A stretch of 64,000 nt of DNA, from the NCBI RefSeq assembly GCF_000970855.1, contig NZ_KQ034046.1, positions 311,053 to 375,052 of the forward strand. Reading direction: 5' to 3'. The notes beneath the pieces are model-generated. The model was given only the letters and a program-made list of their open reading frames with translations. It made no database searches and was not told where the DNA came from. Position 1 is the first letter of the stretch, and every line of letters begins with the position of its first letter. The stretch is from Lactobacillus helsingborgensis (GTDB taxonomy: Bacteria; Bacillota; Bacilli; Lactobacillales; Lactobacillaceae). Positions 49,890-58,891 of the stretch are shown here, in pieces. Position numbers and translations under genes: made by a program.

Positions 49890-50519
49890 GTTTTAGATGG
49901 TTGTTAAATTGATGATGATTAGAACAAAGTATTAATGCGTTTCGCGATTATATGGGTTTTAGATGGTTGTTAAATTGATGATGATTAGAACTTTAAGTGG
50001 TAAATTTTGGTATCTAGGTTGGTTTTAGATGGTTGTTAAATTGATGATGATTAGAACAATCATTTACATATTCGTAAGGCTTATTGCGTTTTAGATGGTT
50101 GTTAAATTGATGATGATTAGAACACTAAGGCTGAACAGTACCTCATAAAATTAGTTTTAGATGGTTGTTAAATTGATGATGATTAGAACCGATACTGATC
50201 AGTTAATAATGGCGCACTAGTTTTAGATGGTTGTTAAATTGATGATGATTAGAACTTCAACCTTATTTTAATATCACAGGTACAGGTTTTAGATGGTTGT
50301 TAAATTGATGATGATTAGAACGTAATATTAATAATGAAGAAAAAACTGATAGTTTTAGATGGTTGTTAAATTGATGATGATTAGAACTTTATCGTTAAAA
50401 AATATCATTGGTGCGATGTTTTAGATGGTTGTTAAATTGATGATGATTAGAACAGTTTGAAAAGCTATCTGTTGATGACCTTAGTTTTAGATGGTTGTTA
50501 GATCAATACTCGTTTAATA
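49890..50519 (+). CRISPR. Type II-A CRISPR array: ten repeats, nine spacers
   Basis: The 36-bp repeat starts GTTTTAGATGGTTGTTAAAT and ends TGATGATGATTAGAAC. Copies begin at 49890, 49956, 50022, 50088, 50154, 50220, 50286, 50352, 50418 and 50484, an exact 66-bp period, so all nine spacers are 30 bp. The first nine repeats are identical. The tenth matches only for its first 17 bases and then diverges, as expected for the leader-distal end. The leader side is therefore next to csn2 (49858-49889). Spacers look unrelated to each other and to the rest of the window as far as I could compare. Confidence 0.98.
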
Positions 50520-50566
50520 TCTTAAGAAAAGTACCCTAAAATAAAGAAAGGTTTTTGTTTGTTTAC

Positions 50567-51808
50567 ATGAAAAATATACTAAAAAGTAACAACAATAAAC
50601 TATACCTTTTGTCAGTGATCACCGATAACTTGGGCAGCTCTTTAATGTCATTTGCATTGCCGTTAATGGTACTAGATATTACTAAAAATGGTATCCACTT
50701 ATCGATAATTTCCATTATTGAAACATTGCCCATTTTGATTTTAGGGCTTCCAGCAGGTGCGTTAACAGATAAATTCGATGTTAAAAGAATCCTTATTTTC
50801 AGTGATTTGATTAGGTTAATCAGCTATTTGATTCTTTCCGCATCCTTTCTATCCCATTTAACAGTCAATTGCATGATTTTCATTATTTATGCGGTATCAC
50901 TTGTTGTCAGTGTAACCAACACGCTTAATACGGTGTCAGAAATTACTTTTGCTTCTTTTTTAGTAGAAAAGAAGGATTTTTCTGAATTAAACAGTCTGGT
51001 TTATGGCATACAATATGCAGCTAATTTTGCATTGCCTATTTTAGGCGGGATATTATATCAGTATATTTCACATAGCCTTTTAATTGGTATTTGTGCAACT
51101 TTCTATTTAATTAGCCTTTTACTAGAAAAAAAGATAAGCTTGCAAACTAGGGCTGCTGCTTTTAGCGGCTATGCAGCTCTCAAATCTGCACTTAAAACGG
51201 TAAAAACAGATATAAAAGAAGGACTGCAATATACGCTTAATCTTCATTCTGTTTTATATCCGTTAATATTAGCTGCACTAGTTAATATTGCTTCAGCAAA
51301 TTTTGATAATGATAGTCTCATAATATTACGCACACAAATAGGACTTTCATCTCAAAATATTGGAATAATTGTAGCGATTGCAGCTATCAGTGCCTTAATT
51401 GGTACTTTGGTGGTCAATTGGTTGAATGAACGCATTGGGTTTAATCTATTGTTTGTATCGTTAATTTTTGCAGGTGCTTTTTTTCGCGTAGTTTTTGTTC
51501 TGAGCCAAAATGTACCAACAATGGTTTTAGCAATTGCATTTGTTTCTATAATTGAATCTATTATTAATATTAGTATCATCACGAATAGGCAACAGCAAGT
51601 TGAACCTAGATATCTTGGACGGGTAACAAGTATCTATAAAACAGTGTTAATTGGGGTAAACTCTTTGGGCTTTCTTTTAGGTGGTCTTGTCGCCAAAAAA
51701 ATAGGTTCAAGATCAGGCATTGGAGTATCAGCAATTGCACTTTTGCTAGTTACCGTAATTAGTATTTATTTGCTGACACCTAAAATAAAACGTGATAACA
51801 AGCTTTAG
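50567..51808 (+). CDS. MFS family transporter
   Basis: This transporter of about 413 residues has around 12 hydrophobic segments. It resembles the MFS_3/enterobactin-exporter-like and macrolide-efflux-type group: ITDNLGSSLMSFALPLMVLD, LGLPAGALTDKFDVKRILIF, and a late NRQQQVEPRYLGRVTSIYKT motif. Substrate unknown. The TTG at 50555 is close to AAAGG. The ATG at 50567 gives a more normal N-terminus, so the start is uncertain. It lies 47 bp after the last CRISPR repeat and is probably a separate unit. Confidence 0.82.
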   Translation: MKNILKSNNNKLYLLSVITDNLGSSLMSFALPLMVLDITKNGIHLSIISIIETLPILILGLPAGALTDKFDVKRILIFSDLIRLISYLILSASFLSHLTVNCMIFIIYAVSLVVSVTNTLNTVSEITFASFLVEKKDFSELNSLVYGIQYAANFALPILGGILYQYISHSLLIGICATFYLISLLLEKKISLQTRAAAFSGYAALKSALKTVKTDIKEGLQYTLNLHSVLYPLILAALVNIASANFDNDSLIILRTQIGLSSQNIGIIVAIAAISALIGTLVVNWLNERIGFNLLFVSLIFAGAFFRVVFVLSQNVPTMVLAIAFVSIIESIINISIITNRQQQVEPRYLGRVTSIYKTVLIGVNSLGFLLGGLVAKKIGSRSGIGVSAIALLLVTVISIYLLTPKIKRDNKL

Positions 51809-52027
51809 CAGCAAAAAAGAATTTAGAGGTAAGTGGTAAACTGTGAAATTTTTATTTATGCAGGTGATTTGTTTAAGATGACAGATGTATAAAAGACTAT
51901 GATTCATAATAATAGCTGTGAAGTTAAACCTAATTGCTACTTCGATAAGACGGCTGGCTACAATTCAGAAGAAAACAGTAGCACACTTAATTTGGATTAA
52001 TGCGATAATTTCATATCTAGCAAAAAT
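51809..52027. other. Short stretch with no intact gene
   Basis: About 220 bases contain broken reading frames (for example one reading AGDLFKMTDV, stop, KTMIHNNSCEVK, then a stop). It might be decayed coding sequence, but I recognise no family. Confidence 0.3.
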
Positions 52028-52075
52028 AAAAGACTAATAAATTGCTTATTACTGCACAAATTTATTAGTCTTTTT
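52028..52075. terminator. Bidirectional terminator
   Basis: AAAGACTAATAAATT and AATTTATTAGTCTTT form a 15-bp stem with A and T runs on either side, between the convergent MFS and glycosyltransferase genes. Confidence 0.88.
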
Positions 52076-52123
52076 GAATGTAAAAATTTTTAAAAATAGT
52101 AATTAATTACAATTTCTGTGATT

Positions 52124-53371
52124 TTAGTTATGAGAAGTTTTTGACCAAGAGTTATTGCCAACTATTAATCGTCCCAATGCCTTGTAGGGCACGATAGCTA
52201 GAGACCATCTGTATATATCAAGCAGAAAGATTATTTTTATTAAGATAGAAAATGATATTGGTGCATCAAATTGGGCTTCGCGCCATTGCTTGATGATTAA
52301 TAGACTGTTTGACAAATACTGTACTAACAGCAAACCCACAATAATTGATATACTAAGCCACGGATTAGTTCTGGCGTAGATTAACAATGCTATTAAAGAA
52401 ATCGCTGCTGCTGGTGTGATAATGATTGAAAATACAGGGATTAATAGGAAAAACATTACGAAAGTCTTGACCATAGTCGGCACAGAATTTGAACGTACGA
52501 TGCGAATACCATAATTATTGAGACATTGAAAGCCACCTTGGCACCAACGTGTTCTTTGGCGTATTAATTTTTTATAATCGATAACACCTTGTTGCGCGAT
52601 GCTGACAGTGTTGAGAAAGGTACCGTGATAGCCTTTTAGTAATCCCTTTAAGGAAAATTCACAATCTTCTAGCAAGGAAGATGACCAACCCACGTCTTTA
52701 GCCATTTTTAAGGTCATAAACTGTCCGTTCCCAGAAGCTAAGGACGAGCCCCAGTTTGTCCTGGCCATTTGTAAAAGGGAATTATAAATGGAAAATTCAA
52801 AATTCTGCATTACCGCAATATAGTGGTCAAGATTGTAAATATTCACTCTTGTTTGCACTAAATCATAATTTGAATGATCAAAAGCATGTACTACCTGTTG
52901 CAAGTATTTTTTACTAGGATGACTATCGGCGTCTACTACCCCGATAATTGTCTCGTCTATTGAATAATTCATTTTAAAAATGTGATTAGCAGCGTCCTGT
53001 AGCGCCGGACCTTTTCCCAGTTGTGCGTTAGGTTTGATGCGATGAATGACTATGATATCAGGATGATAAGCATATTTTTTTAATAAGGAAGATGTGCCGT
53101 CACTTGAATCATCATCAATAAAGACGAGTTTAAGTCTGATAAAATCCTCGCACTGCTTTTGTAAAGCAATCAATTTGGGGATATTTTTGCGTAGAGCTTG
53201 ATATTCATTCATTGCCGGTATCAATAAGAACAGGGTTTTAAAATTGCGACTGCGTTGGCCGTACGGGTCCTGCTTGACATTACCACTAAATGTCAGGTAG
53301 AGCATCCAGAACAAGTCAAAAACGAATGAACAGCCACCCAAAATTAATACGATGTCTATAAATAATTTCAA
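52124..53371 (-). CDS. Processive family 2 glycosyltransferase, membrane-bound
   Basis: The 415-residue protein has an N-terminal membrane helix and a GT2 domain with the acidic motifs FIDDDSSDGTS and VVDADSHPS. EDCEFSLKG and RQRTRWCQGG follow; the last is the QxxRW signature of processive synthases such as poly-GlcNAc, hyaluronan and cellulose synthase. Three or four C-terminal membrane helices form the presumed channel. It probably polymerises or extends a surface polysaccharide. No partner gene of a polysaccharide operon is adjacent, so the product cannot be named. Confidence 0.85.
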   Translation of the reverse strand: MKLFIDIVLILGGCSFVFDLFWMLYLTFSGNVKQDPYGQRSRNFKTLFLLIPAMNEYQALRKNIPKLIALQKQCEDFIRLKLVFIDDDSSDGTSSLLKKYAYHPDIIVIHRIKPNAQLGKGPALQDAANHIFKMNYSIDETIIGVVDADSHPSKKYLQQVVHAFDHSNYDLVQTRVNIYNLDHYIAVMQNFEFSIYNSLLQMARTNWGSSLASGNGQFMTLKMAKDVGWSSSLLEDCEFSLKGLLKGYHGTFLNTVSIAQQGVIDYKKLIRQRTRWCQGGFQCLNNYGIRIVRSNSVPTMVKTFVMFFLLIPVFSIIITPAAAISLIALLIYARTNPWLSISIIVGLLLVQYLSNSLLIIKQWREAQFDAPISFSILIKIIFLLDIYRWSLAIVPYKALGRLIVGNNSWSKTSHN

Positions 53372-53760
53372 TTTAAGGGTCTCCGAATATTTTTTCCATG
53401 ATTCTAAATATATTTCAGATTTATAATAACATTAATAGATATATACATAAAATATATAAGCGCTTAATTATTAGTTAAATATTTATATTTAAATACGCAT
53501 ACACCTATAAACACTGCTTTAATAGCATTAAATTTAAGAATTTAAAAGATAAAAATAATAATTAATTAAATTATTTTTATTTATTTATTAATATTAATAG
53601 TATAAGATGTAAAATTATTTTATTATTAATTTAGTAAATTGAATATTTTAGGGTGAATGTTATTTTTATATCCACAATTCATAAGTAGTTAGGATTCGGG
53701 TTGTCTGTTCAAACTATAATTTTTGCCCTTGCTGTAATTTTAACGGGTAAAACAACAAAT
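53372..53760. other. AT-rich intergenic stretch
   Basis: Nearly 390 bases of very AT-rich sequence lie upstream of the glycosyltransferase. I see no frame, RNA or repeat I can support. The glycosyltransferase promoter must be in its right-hand part relative to the minus strand, but many AT-rich hexamers make a choice unsafe. Confidence 0.4.
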
Positions 53761-53795
53761 AAAAAGACAAGCAGTTATCTGCTTGTCTGAAATTT
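53761..53795 (-). terminator. Terminator of the prolyl aminopeptidase gene
   Basis: AGACAAGCAG and CTGCTTGTCT pair around TTAT and are followed on the minus strand by a T-rich tail, 20 bp past the stop. Confidence 0.85.
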
Positions 53796-53813
53796 TTTTG
53801 CCTGAAAATATTA

Positions 53814-54728
53814 TTATTCGCCTTTAAAAGTGCCGTTTTCTACTTGACTAATGAAATCAGCTAAATGTCTGTAATAAACGTCGGGATTATCAACCATGTG
53901 GTGGTGACCACCATTAGGAGTCGTAACTAAACGGGAATTAGGAATTTCCTTTTGCATAATCTGTGCCGTAGCGATTGGCATTGTTTCGTTTTCACCAAAG
54001 GTTAATAGTGTAGGCACTTTAATATTTTTGAGCTGATTTCTAAAGTGCCAGTCTTTTAATTTACCAGTGATAACAAATTCGTTGTCACCTTGGAAGGCTT
54101 GGTAAACAGCGGAACCACCTATATCTTTTAGGTGATACAACTTAGACGGTTGTTTCCGGTCAACAAAGTTGATGTTTAGAATGTTAACGTCTTCCTGGTA
54201 ACGGGCATTGCCATAGTCGTTATTCTGCTCACATTCATGCATAAAATCAATTTCGGTTTGGGGTAAAACCTCTTGGCGTCGGCGATTAACGGCTTTGACA
54301 TAGTCGTCAATATCATCGACCATTGAAGAAATAATTGCACCTTTTAAGTGTTGCCCATATTTGACGGCATATTCTTGTACCAAAAGTCCGCCCCAGCTTT
54401 GTCCAATCAGGTAAAAATTGTCTAACCCCAATTTTTCTCTGACCTCATCAACTTCATCTAAGAAATAGTCGTAGGTTAAATATTTGCTGGCAATGGCTGG
54501 ATCTGAGTAATCTGGCTGGTCGGAATAAAGAGAACCCAGTTGATCATACATTGTTACTTGAACGTTCAAGCCTTGCTTTTGCAGTTGTGCCGCGGTGTCT
54601 TCCCAGTATTCATGGTTGCCTCCGGGTCCACCGTGCAGAGCTAGTAAATGAATATCTCCTTTACCTTGGGTATTTGTCCATAAATGATAGCCGTTATCAA
54701 GCGTAATAATTTTTGTCCCTGTTTTCAT
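53814..54728 (-). CDS. pepI: Prolyl aminopeptidase (proline iminopeptidase)
   Basis: The 304-residue alpha/beta hydrolase carries the oxyanion motif HGGPGGNHEYW, the nucleophile elbow GQSWGG and the late Asp/His pair (LTFGENETMPIATA and PNGGHHHMVDNP). The length and these motifs match lactobacillar PepI, which removes N-terminal proline from peptides during casein or peptide use. It is monocistronic, with RBS AAAGGAGAAA. A palindromic AAGCGCTT stretch (54833-54840) upstream may be a cre element shared with the divergent PAS gene. Confidence 0.92.
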   Translation of the reverse strand: MKTGTKIITLDNGYHLWTNTQGKGDIHLLALHGGPGGNHEYWEDTAAQLQKQGLNVQVTMYDQLGSLYSDQPDYSDPAIASKYLTYDYFLDEVDEVREKLGLDNFYLIGQSWGGLLVQEYAVKYGQHLKGAIISSMVDDIDDYVKAVNRRRQEVLPQTEIDFMHECEQNNDYGNARYQEDVNILNINFVDRKQPSKLYHLKDIGGSAVYQAFQGDNEFVITGKLKDWHFRNQLKNIKVPTLLTFGENETMPIATAQIMQKEIPNSRLVTTPNGGHHHMVDNPDVYYRHLADFISQVENGTFKGE

Positions 54729-54828
54729 ATTTTTCTCCTTTTTATTATCAGTTAGACTCTATTTTAGCTCATTATAATGAAAAGAAAAACAAATCAAAAA
54801 TGAAAAATGTTTTAAAATAGCAAATTTT

Positions 54829-54845
54829 GCTAAGCGCTTACGTGT
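54829..54845. promoter_or_regulatory. Cre-like palindrome between pepI and the PAS gene
   Basis: GCTAAGCGCTTACG is near the cre consensus (11 of 14 against TGTAAGCGCTTACA) and lies between divergent genes. TTAC..-type promoter boxes for the PAS gene overlap it. Confidence 0.45.
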
Positions 54846-54889
54846 TACAATGAAATTATTACTTTAGCTAAAAATTAAGGAGAATGAAA

Positions 54890-55636
54890 ATGGCTGAACC
54901 CAAATGGTTAAAAGATATGGACAAAGATCAATATTTAAAGGAAGACTTTGATGCTCAAGGCAAAAGCCGTTATACTGTGGCGGATCTGATTAAGAACGAT
55001 CCAGATTGGCTTGATAAGGCGGCAGAAAAAACACATGCTGCTACGGGCGACGATTATGTCAAGCTTGATAGCGGACTGTTAACAGTTAATCAAATCAACT
55101 GGATGCTGCGCAATACCATCGGTGAGCTAACTTTTGTTGACGATAATAACCAATTCCTGTGGTACAACCGTCCGGTTGATCCTAATGTCAAAATGAAGGC
55201 TAAAAGGGTACCGGCACAAGTAGGAAATACGATGGGTGAGGTTCACCCCGATGTACGTGATGTCATTTTGGAAGCAAAAAAAGTTGTCCATGCTTTGCGC
55301 ACCAAAGAAGGCGGACATGACACGGTTTACATGCCAGTACCAACTGGCAACCTTAAGCAATTGGTTTTGCATTATTATAAGCGTGTTGAAGATGATGAAG
55401 GCAATTATGCCGGTATTTATGAATGGGTGCAGGACCTTTATCCGTTAGTAAAATACTTCTGTGAAACAAAGGGACAAAAGCTGGTAGTTGATCCAGACGC
55501 TACAACAGGAGCTACATATAGGAGAAATTCCGCTCCTGATGCTCAGACGAAAGCTTCAACTAAGGCTGCAGCAGCTGCAGAAGAAGAGGCCAAGGCAGTT
55601 GAGCCGGACACTGCAACAGGAGCTTCCCATAACTAA
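54890..55636 (+). CDS. PAS-domain protein
   Basis: The protein of about 248 residues has a central PAS-like domain (about 85-190; GELTFVDDNNQFLWYN, then VGNTMGEVHPD and the YKRVEDDEGNYAGIYEWVQD end). These are features of the DUF438/PAS_10 type found alone or fused to regulators. An Ala/Glu-rich C-terminus has the repeated DATTGAT/DTATGAS ends. No output domain is visible, so it may sense redox, flavin or heme and act through a partner. I start at ATG 54890, seven bases after AAGGAG, rather than at 54884. Confidence 0.75.
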   Translation: MAEPKWLKDMDKDQYLKEDFDAQGKSRYTVADLIKNDPDWLDKAAEKTHAATGDDYVKLDSGLLTVNQINWMLRNTIGELTFVDDNNQFLWYNRPVDPNVKMKAKRVPAQVGNTMGEVHPDVRDVILEAKKVVHALRTKEGGHDTVYMPVPTGNLKQLVLHYYKRVEDDEGNYAGIYEWVQDLYPLVKYFCETKGQKLVVDPDATTGATYRRNSAPDAQTKASTKAAAAAEEEAKAVEPDTATGASHN

Positions 55637-55660
55637 AAATAAATTAAATATTTGCAAGTG

Positions 55661-55689
55661 GTAGTTAGACTGGTTCTAACTACTTTTTT
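55661..55689 (+). terminator. Terminator of the PAS gene
   Basis: GTAGTTAGA and TCTAACTAC pair perfectly around CTGGT, followed by six T residues. Confidence 0.9.
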
Positions 55690-55854
55690 GTTATACTGAT
55701 AATAGGTAGGCTTATAAACACAGTTAGAGCCTAGAAGGAGGAAAATAGCTATTCTTAACAATATTTGGTAGATATAAAACAATTAATAGCAGCTTTTATA
55801 AGCGTATTAATTATAAAAAATAGGTTGAATTATTTTCATAGAGGTAATTATGTT

Positions 55855-56304
55855 ATGACTTTTTACACACTTAAATATATTGAGCAAAATCAAAATACCA
55901 GTAAAACTATTCTATATGTTTTGATTGCTTTCGCGGCTTTGACCATGATTGCTTTCACCGTACTTTATCTCAGACACAGATTTGATACACGTTATCGTGA
56001 TTTAGGGATTATTGCACTGTTATTTTTATTATTATTTATGGGAACGCAATATGAAAAATATGTACAAACTAATGTAGTAAAATCGCAGTCTGAACAAATT
56101 GGCCCCTTTATCAAATCAGTGGCTAAAGATAATAAGGTCCCGGTCTCTGATGTGATGGTCAATTCTACCACGCTGCAAGATGGCTTAATTGTCAGAGTAG
56201 ATTCAAAAGACATTGATTACCAGTTGGAATTAAATGATGACAATAATTCATATACATTAAAGCAGGCACACGTGATCAATCACAAAGTCGATGTCAAGAA
56301 TTAG
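55855..56304 (+). CDS. DUF3290 family membrane protein
   Basis: This protein of about 149 residues begins MTFYTLKYIE and has two membrane helices (about 18-40 and 53-70). A small extracytoplasmic or cytoplasmic domain with VSDVMVNSTTLQDGLIVRVD follows. This matches the DUF3290 family, usually paired with DUF421 as here. GAGG lies ten bases before ATG 55855. The frame extends upstream to 55765 without a good start. Function unknown; the pair probably forms one membrane complex. The DUF421 gene follows 12 bp later. Confidence 0.85.
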   Translation: MTFYTLKYIEQNQNTSKTILYVLIAFAALTMIAFTVLYLRHRFDTRYRDLGIIALLFLLLFMGTQYEKYVQTNVVKSQSEQIGPFIKSVAKDNKVPVSDVMVNSTTLQDGLIVRVDSKDIDYQLELNDDNNSYTLKQAHVINHKVDVKN

Positions 56305-56316
56305 GAGGAAGCAATA

Positions 56317-56952
56317 ATGAATTATACGCAGCTTTTTATTAAATTTGTTTTAGGTGTGTTAACTTTAATTTTTCAAATCAATGTTTTTGGCAAAAGTAAC
56401 ATAGCTCCTACAACCGCTTTGGACCAACTGCAGAACTATGTTCTTGGTGGCATCATTGGTGGTGTTATTTATAATGCCAATATTTCCGTTTTACAGTTTC
56501 TGCTGGTTTTGATTGTTTGGACATTAGTGGTCTTTATTTTGAAGTTTGCCCGGGAACACAGTAACTTTATTCGCAGTTTGATTGATGGTAAGCCAATTCA
56601 AATAGTTAAAAACGGTCAGGTTTTACCACGTAATTGCTTATCTGCTGGACTTTCGGCCAATGAACTAATGTTCAAATTACGCAGTCAGGGCATCTATTCT
56701 GTTGATCAAGTGAAAAATTGTATCTTTGAAAAGAATGGTCAACTAACCGTGATCAAAAAAGATGAAAATAATGTCCGTTTTCCTTTAATTAATGATGGTC
56801 AAATCAACCAAGATGTGCTTGAATCTATTAATAAGGATGAAGATTGGCTGAATAAACAGCTCAAAAAAGCTGGTTATAATGATCCCAGTGATATCTTTTT
56901 GGGTGAATTTGAAAATGGTCAAGTTTCTTTCACGGGTTATAAGCAAAAATAG
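56317..56952 (+). CDS. DUF421 (YetF-like) membrane protein
   Basis: The 211-residue protein has three membrane helices in the first 90 residues. The cytoplasmic DUF421 domain follows (SLIDGKPIQIVKNGQVL, then GLSANELMFKLRSQGIYSVDQV). In Bacillus, YetF/YcaP-type proteins are linked to membrane and spore stress. RBS TAGGAGGAA. It is cotranscribed with the DUF3290 gene and probably with the Sir2-like gene 13 bp downstream. Confidence 0.87.
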   Translation: MNYTQLFIKFVLGVLTLIFQINVFGKSNIAPTTALDQLQNYVLGGIIGGVIYNANISVLQFLLVLIVWTLVVFILKFAREHSNFIRSLIDGKPIQIVKNGQVLPRNCLSAGLSANELMFKLRSQGIYSVDQVKNCIFEKNGQLTVIKKDENNVRFPLINDGQINQDVLESINKDEDWLNKQLKKAGYNDPSDIFLGEFENGQVSFTGYKQK

Positions 56953-56965
56953 AAAAGGGAAATAA

Positions 56966-57787
56966 ATGGAAAATTTGAATAAGGCGCAAAACTTAGTGCA
57001 AAATGCGGAAGCTGTGATAGTAGTTGCTGGTAATGGTTTAGCTAAAGCGGAAGGGCTTGACCTTTTAGGTGAAGAAAATTTTGAGCGGGCTTTTCCAGAT
57101 ATTGTGCAAAAATATGATGTCCACTCTGTAGGCTATGCACTTGACCAGCACCTTTCTTCCTGGTCTGAAAAGTGGCAATTATGGTCGCGCCTTATTCAAA
57201 AATATTCTCTGGCGTATCGTCCCAGTGAGACATTAAAACAATTAAAGCAGTTAATTGGTAACCGACAATATTTTATTGCCACTTCAACTTTTGGTCATTT
57301 TTTCGAAACCGCGGGTTTTAACGAAAACCGTATCTTTAACGCTTTCGGGGATTGGACCAAGATGCAGTGTTCCAGTGGTGTCAATCATGGTCTGCAAGAC
57401 TCTTCCAACGTGGTGCAAAAATTTGTTGTAGCTAAGTCAAGAGCAGCTTTAGAACATCTGGTTCCCAAGTGTGAAGTTTGCGGACAGCCATTGGAAATTC
57501 ACATGCCTTTAAACGATCATTTTTACCCAGATACCGACGCCAATAGCCGCTTCCGTTGGTTTTTGACTGGCAATGAGGACAAAAATACGGTCTTTTTAGA
57601 ACTGGGTGTTGATGAAACCAGTCCGCAATTGCGTGAGCCAATTGAGCATTTGGTTGCAGAATACCCGCAGTGGTCGTACGTTGCCGCAGATTTCCCGCAA
57701 GAAACGTTACTGCCCGAAATTCAGGAGCGTAGTGCCGGCGTGAATGGAGATACAGCGAGTTTAATTAATTATTTAGTAACGGAGTAA
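56966..57787 (+). CDS. Sir2-like NAD-dependent deacylase family protein
   Basis: The 273-residue protein resembles the Sir2 fold: the N-terminal VIVVAGNGLAKAEGLDLLG replaces the usual GAGxSxxSGIPDF. YFIATSTFGHFFETAGF stands in for the TQNID region, and PKCEVCGQ gives two zinc-type cysteines, with a third in KMQCSSG. Only three of the four usual cysteines are evident, and the NAD motif is altered. It may be a divergent deacylase or ADP-ribose-handling protein. It is 10 bp from the exonuclease gene, with which it probably forms an operon. Confidence 0.7.
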   Translation: MENLNKAQNLVQNAEAVIVVAGNGLAKAEGLDLLGEENFERAFPDIVQKYDVHSVGYALDQHLSSWSEKWQLWSRLIQKYSLAYRPSETLKQLKQLIGNRQYFIATSTFGHFFETAGFNENRIFNAFGDWTKMQCSSGVNHGLQDSSNVVQKFVVAKSRAALEHLVPKCEVCGQPLEIHMPLNDHFYPDTDANSRFRWFLTGNEDKNTVFLELGVDETSPQLREPIEHLVAEYPQWSYVAADFPQETLLPEIQERSAGVNGDTASLINYLVTE

Positions 57788-57797
57788 CTGATTTTCA

Positions 57798-58751
57798 ATG
57801 AGTATTTACGTAAAAAATGGCGTGCTGCATGTTTCTGGCGTTCAAGATAAAATAAGGGGTAAAGGACAGGAATGGCCTGATTTTATTTCCGACTATACCA
57901 TGCTTGATATTGAAACCACGGGCTTAAACCCATATCGCGATCATGTGACCGAAATGGGCGCAGTTAAAGTACGTAATAATAAGATTGTGGATGAATTTAG
58001 CCAGTTGGTAGTTTATCCGCGTTCAAACCATGTTCCCAGTTTTATCACCAAGTTAAACGGTATTACTGAAGAGCTGCTGCTTAAAGAAGGAAAACCTGTA
58101 AAAGAAGTAATGACGGCTTTTCGCAGTTTTATTGGTGATGATATTATCATTGGTTACAATGTCAATTTTGACTTAAATTTCCTGTATGATTTAACGCAAA
58201 AGTTTCATTTGCCCGAACTGAATAATGACTACGTTGATGTTTTGCGTCTAGCTCGCGTTTATTATCCCAAGCAGCATAACCGCTTGCTTGACTGTATTCA
58301 ACGTGCGGGTATTGCCCAAGTAGAGCAGCATCATGGTCTGGATGATTCTCTTGATACTAAAAAAGTTTATGATGATTTTCACCAGCATTTTAAGCCCGAA
58401 CTTTTAGAAAAAGCACAAGGCAAACTAAAAAACTTTGATTTATTACAAGATGAACTTGAAACTTGGGAATTGGGCTTTCGTAACCCGGTTAACAATAAGA
58501 AGATTGCTTTTGCTCCCGAAGTAGAAATAGATGCTGCTGAAGCTGCACAAATGGTTAATAATATGAACGGGATTGCGCAAACTGGTGTTAAAGCGGATAC
58601 TGATTATTTAATTATGAGTGATGATGGCTTTTTTAGTAAAAGCAATGCGGAAGCTCTCAAAGCAAAAGAATTTAATCGCGCTGGTAGTAAAATTAAGCGT
58701 CTGTCTGAAAGCTATTTCTTAAATACGCTTGATGAATGGGCTAGGAGTTAA
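57798..58751 (+). CDS. DnaQ-like 3'-5' exonuclease
   Basis: The 317-residue protein carries a DEDDh exonuclease domain (about 30-200): MLDIETTGLNP (Asp, Glu), GYNVNFDLNFLYDL (Asp), and HHGLDDSLDT (His, Asp). The remaining C-terminal part is family-specific, with a BRCT-like or unknown domain at about 235-317. It is related to the epsilon subunit of DNA polymerase III but is a separate protein, probably in DNA repair or degradation. It is downstream of the Sir2-like gene and has its own terminator. Confidence 0.85.
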   Translation: MSIYVKNGVLHVSGVQDKIRGKGQEWPDFISDYTMLDIETTGLNPYRDHVTEMGAVKVRNNKIVDEFSQLVVYPRSNHVPSFITKLNGITEELLLKEGKPVKEVMTAFRSFIGDDIIIGYNVNFDLNFLYDLTQKFHLPELNNDYVDVLRLARVYYPKQHNRLLDCIQRAGIAQVEQHHGLDDSLDTKKVYDDFHQHFKPELLEKAQGKLKNFDLLQDELETWELGFRNPVNNKKIAFAPEVEIDAAEAAQMVNNMNGIAQTGVKADTDYLIMSDDGFFSKSNAEALKAKEFNRAGSKIKRLSESYFLNTLDEWARS

Positions 58752-58765
58752 AAAGTGCTAAGTTA

Positions 58766-58804
58766 AGAGTCCTGAAAGTTTGCCTACTTTTAGGACTTAT
58801 TTTG
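58766..58804 (+). terminator. Terminator of the exonuclease gene
   Basis: AGTCCTGAAAGT and ACTTTTAGGACT pair around TTGCCT (one mismatch) and are followed by TATTTTG. Confidence 0.8.
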
Positions 58805-58833
58805 TTAATAGATTTTCCTTTTTATTGTTCCGG

Positions 58834-58862
58834 TTGCAAACAGTAGTTCGTTTAGCTATACT
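58834..58862 (+). promoter_or_regulatory. Promoter of the DNA-entry-type nuclease
   Basis: TTGCAA (58834-58839) and TATACT (58857-58862) are 17 bp apart, 29 bp before the start codon. Confidence 0.75.
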
Positions 58863-58891
58863 TAATTATTATTAAATAAGGAGCGATTTGA

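Noticed and set aside
51809-52027. Broken coding sequence after the MFS gene
   Set aside because: Short frames with stops; no similarity I can name.
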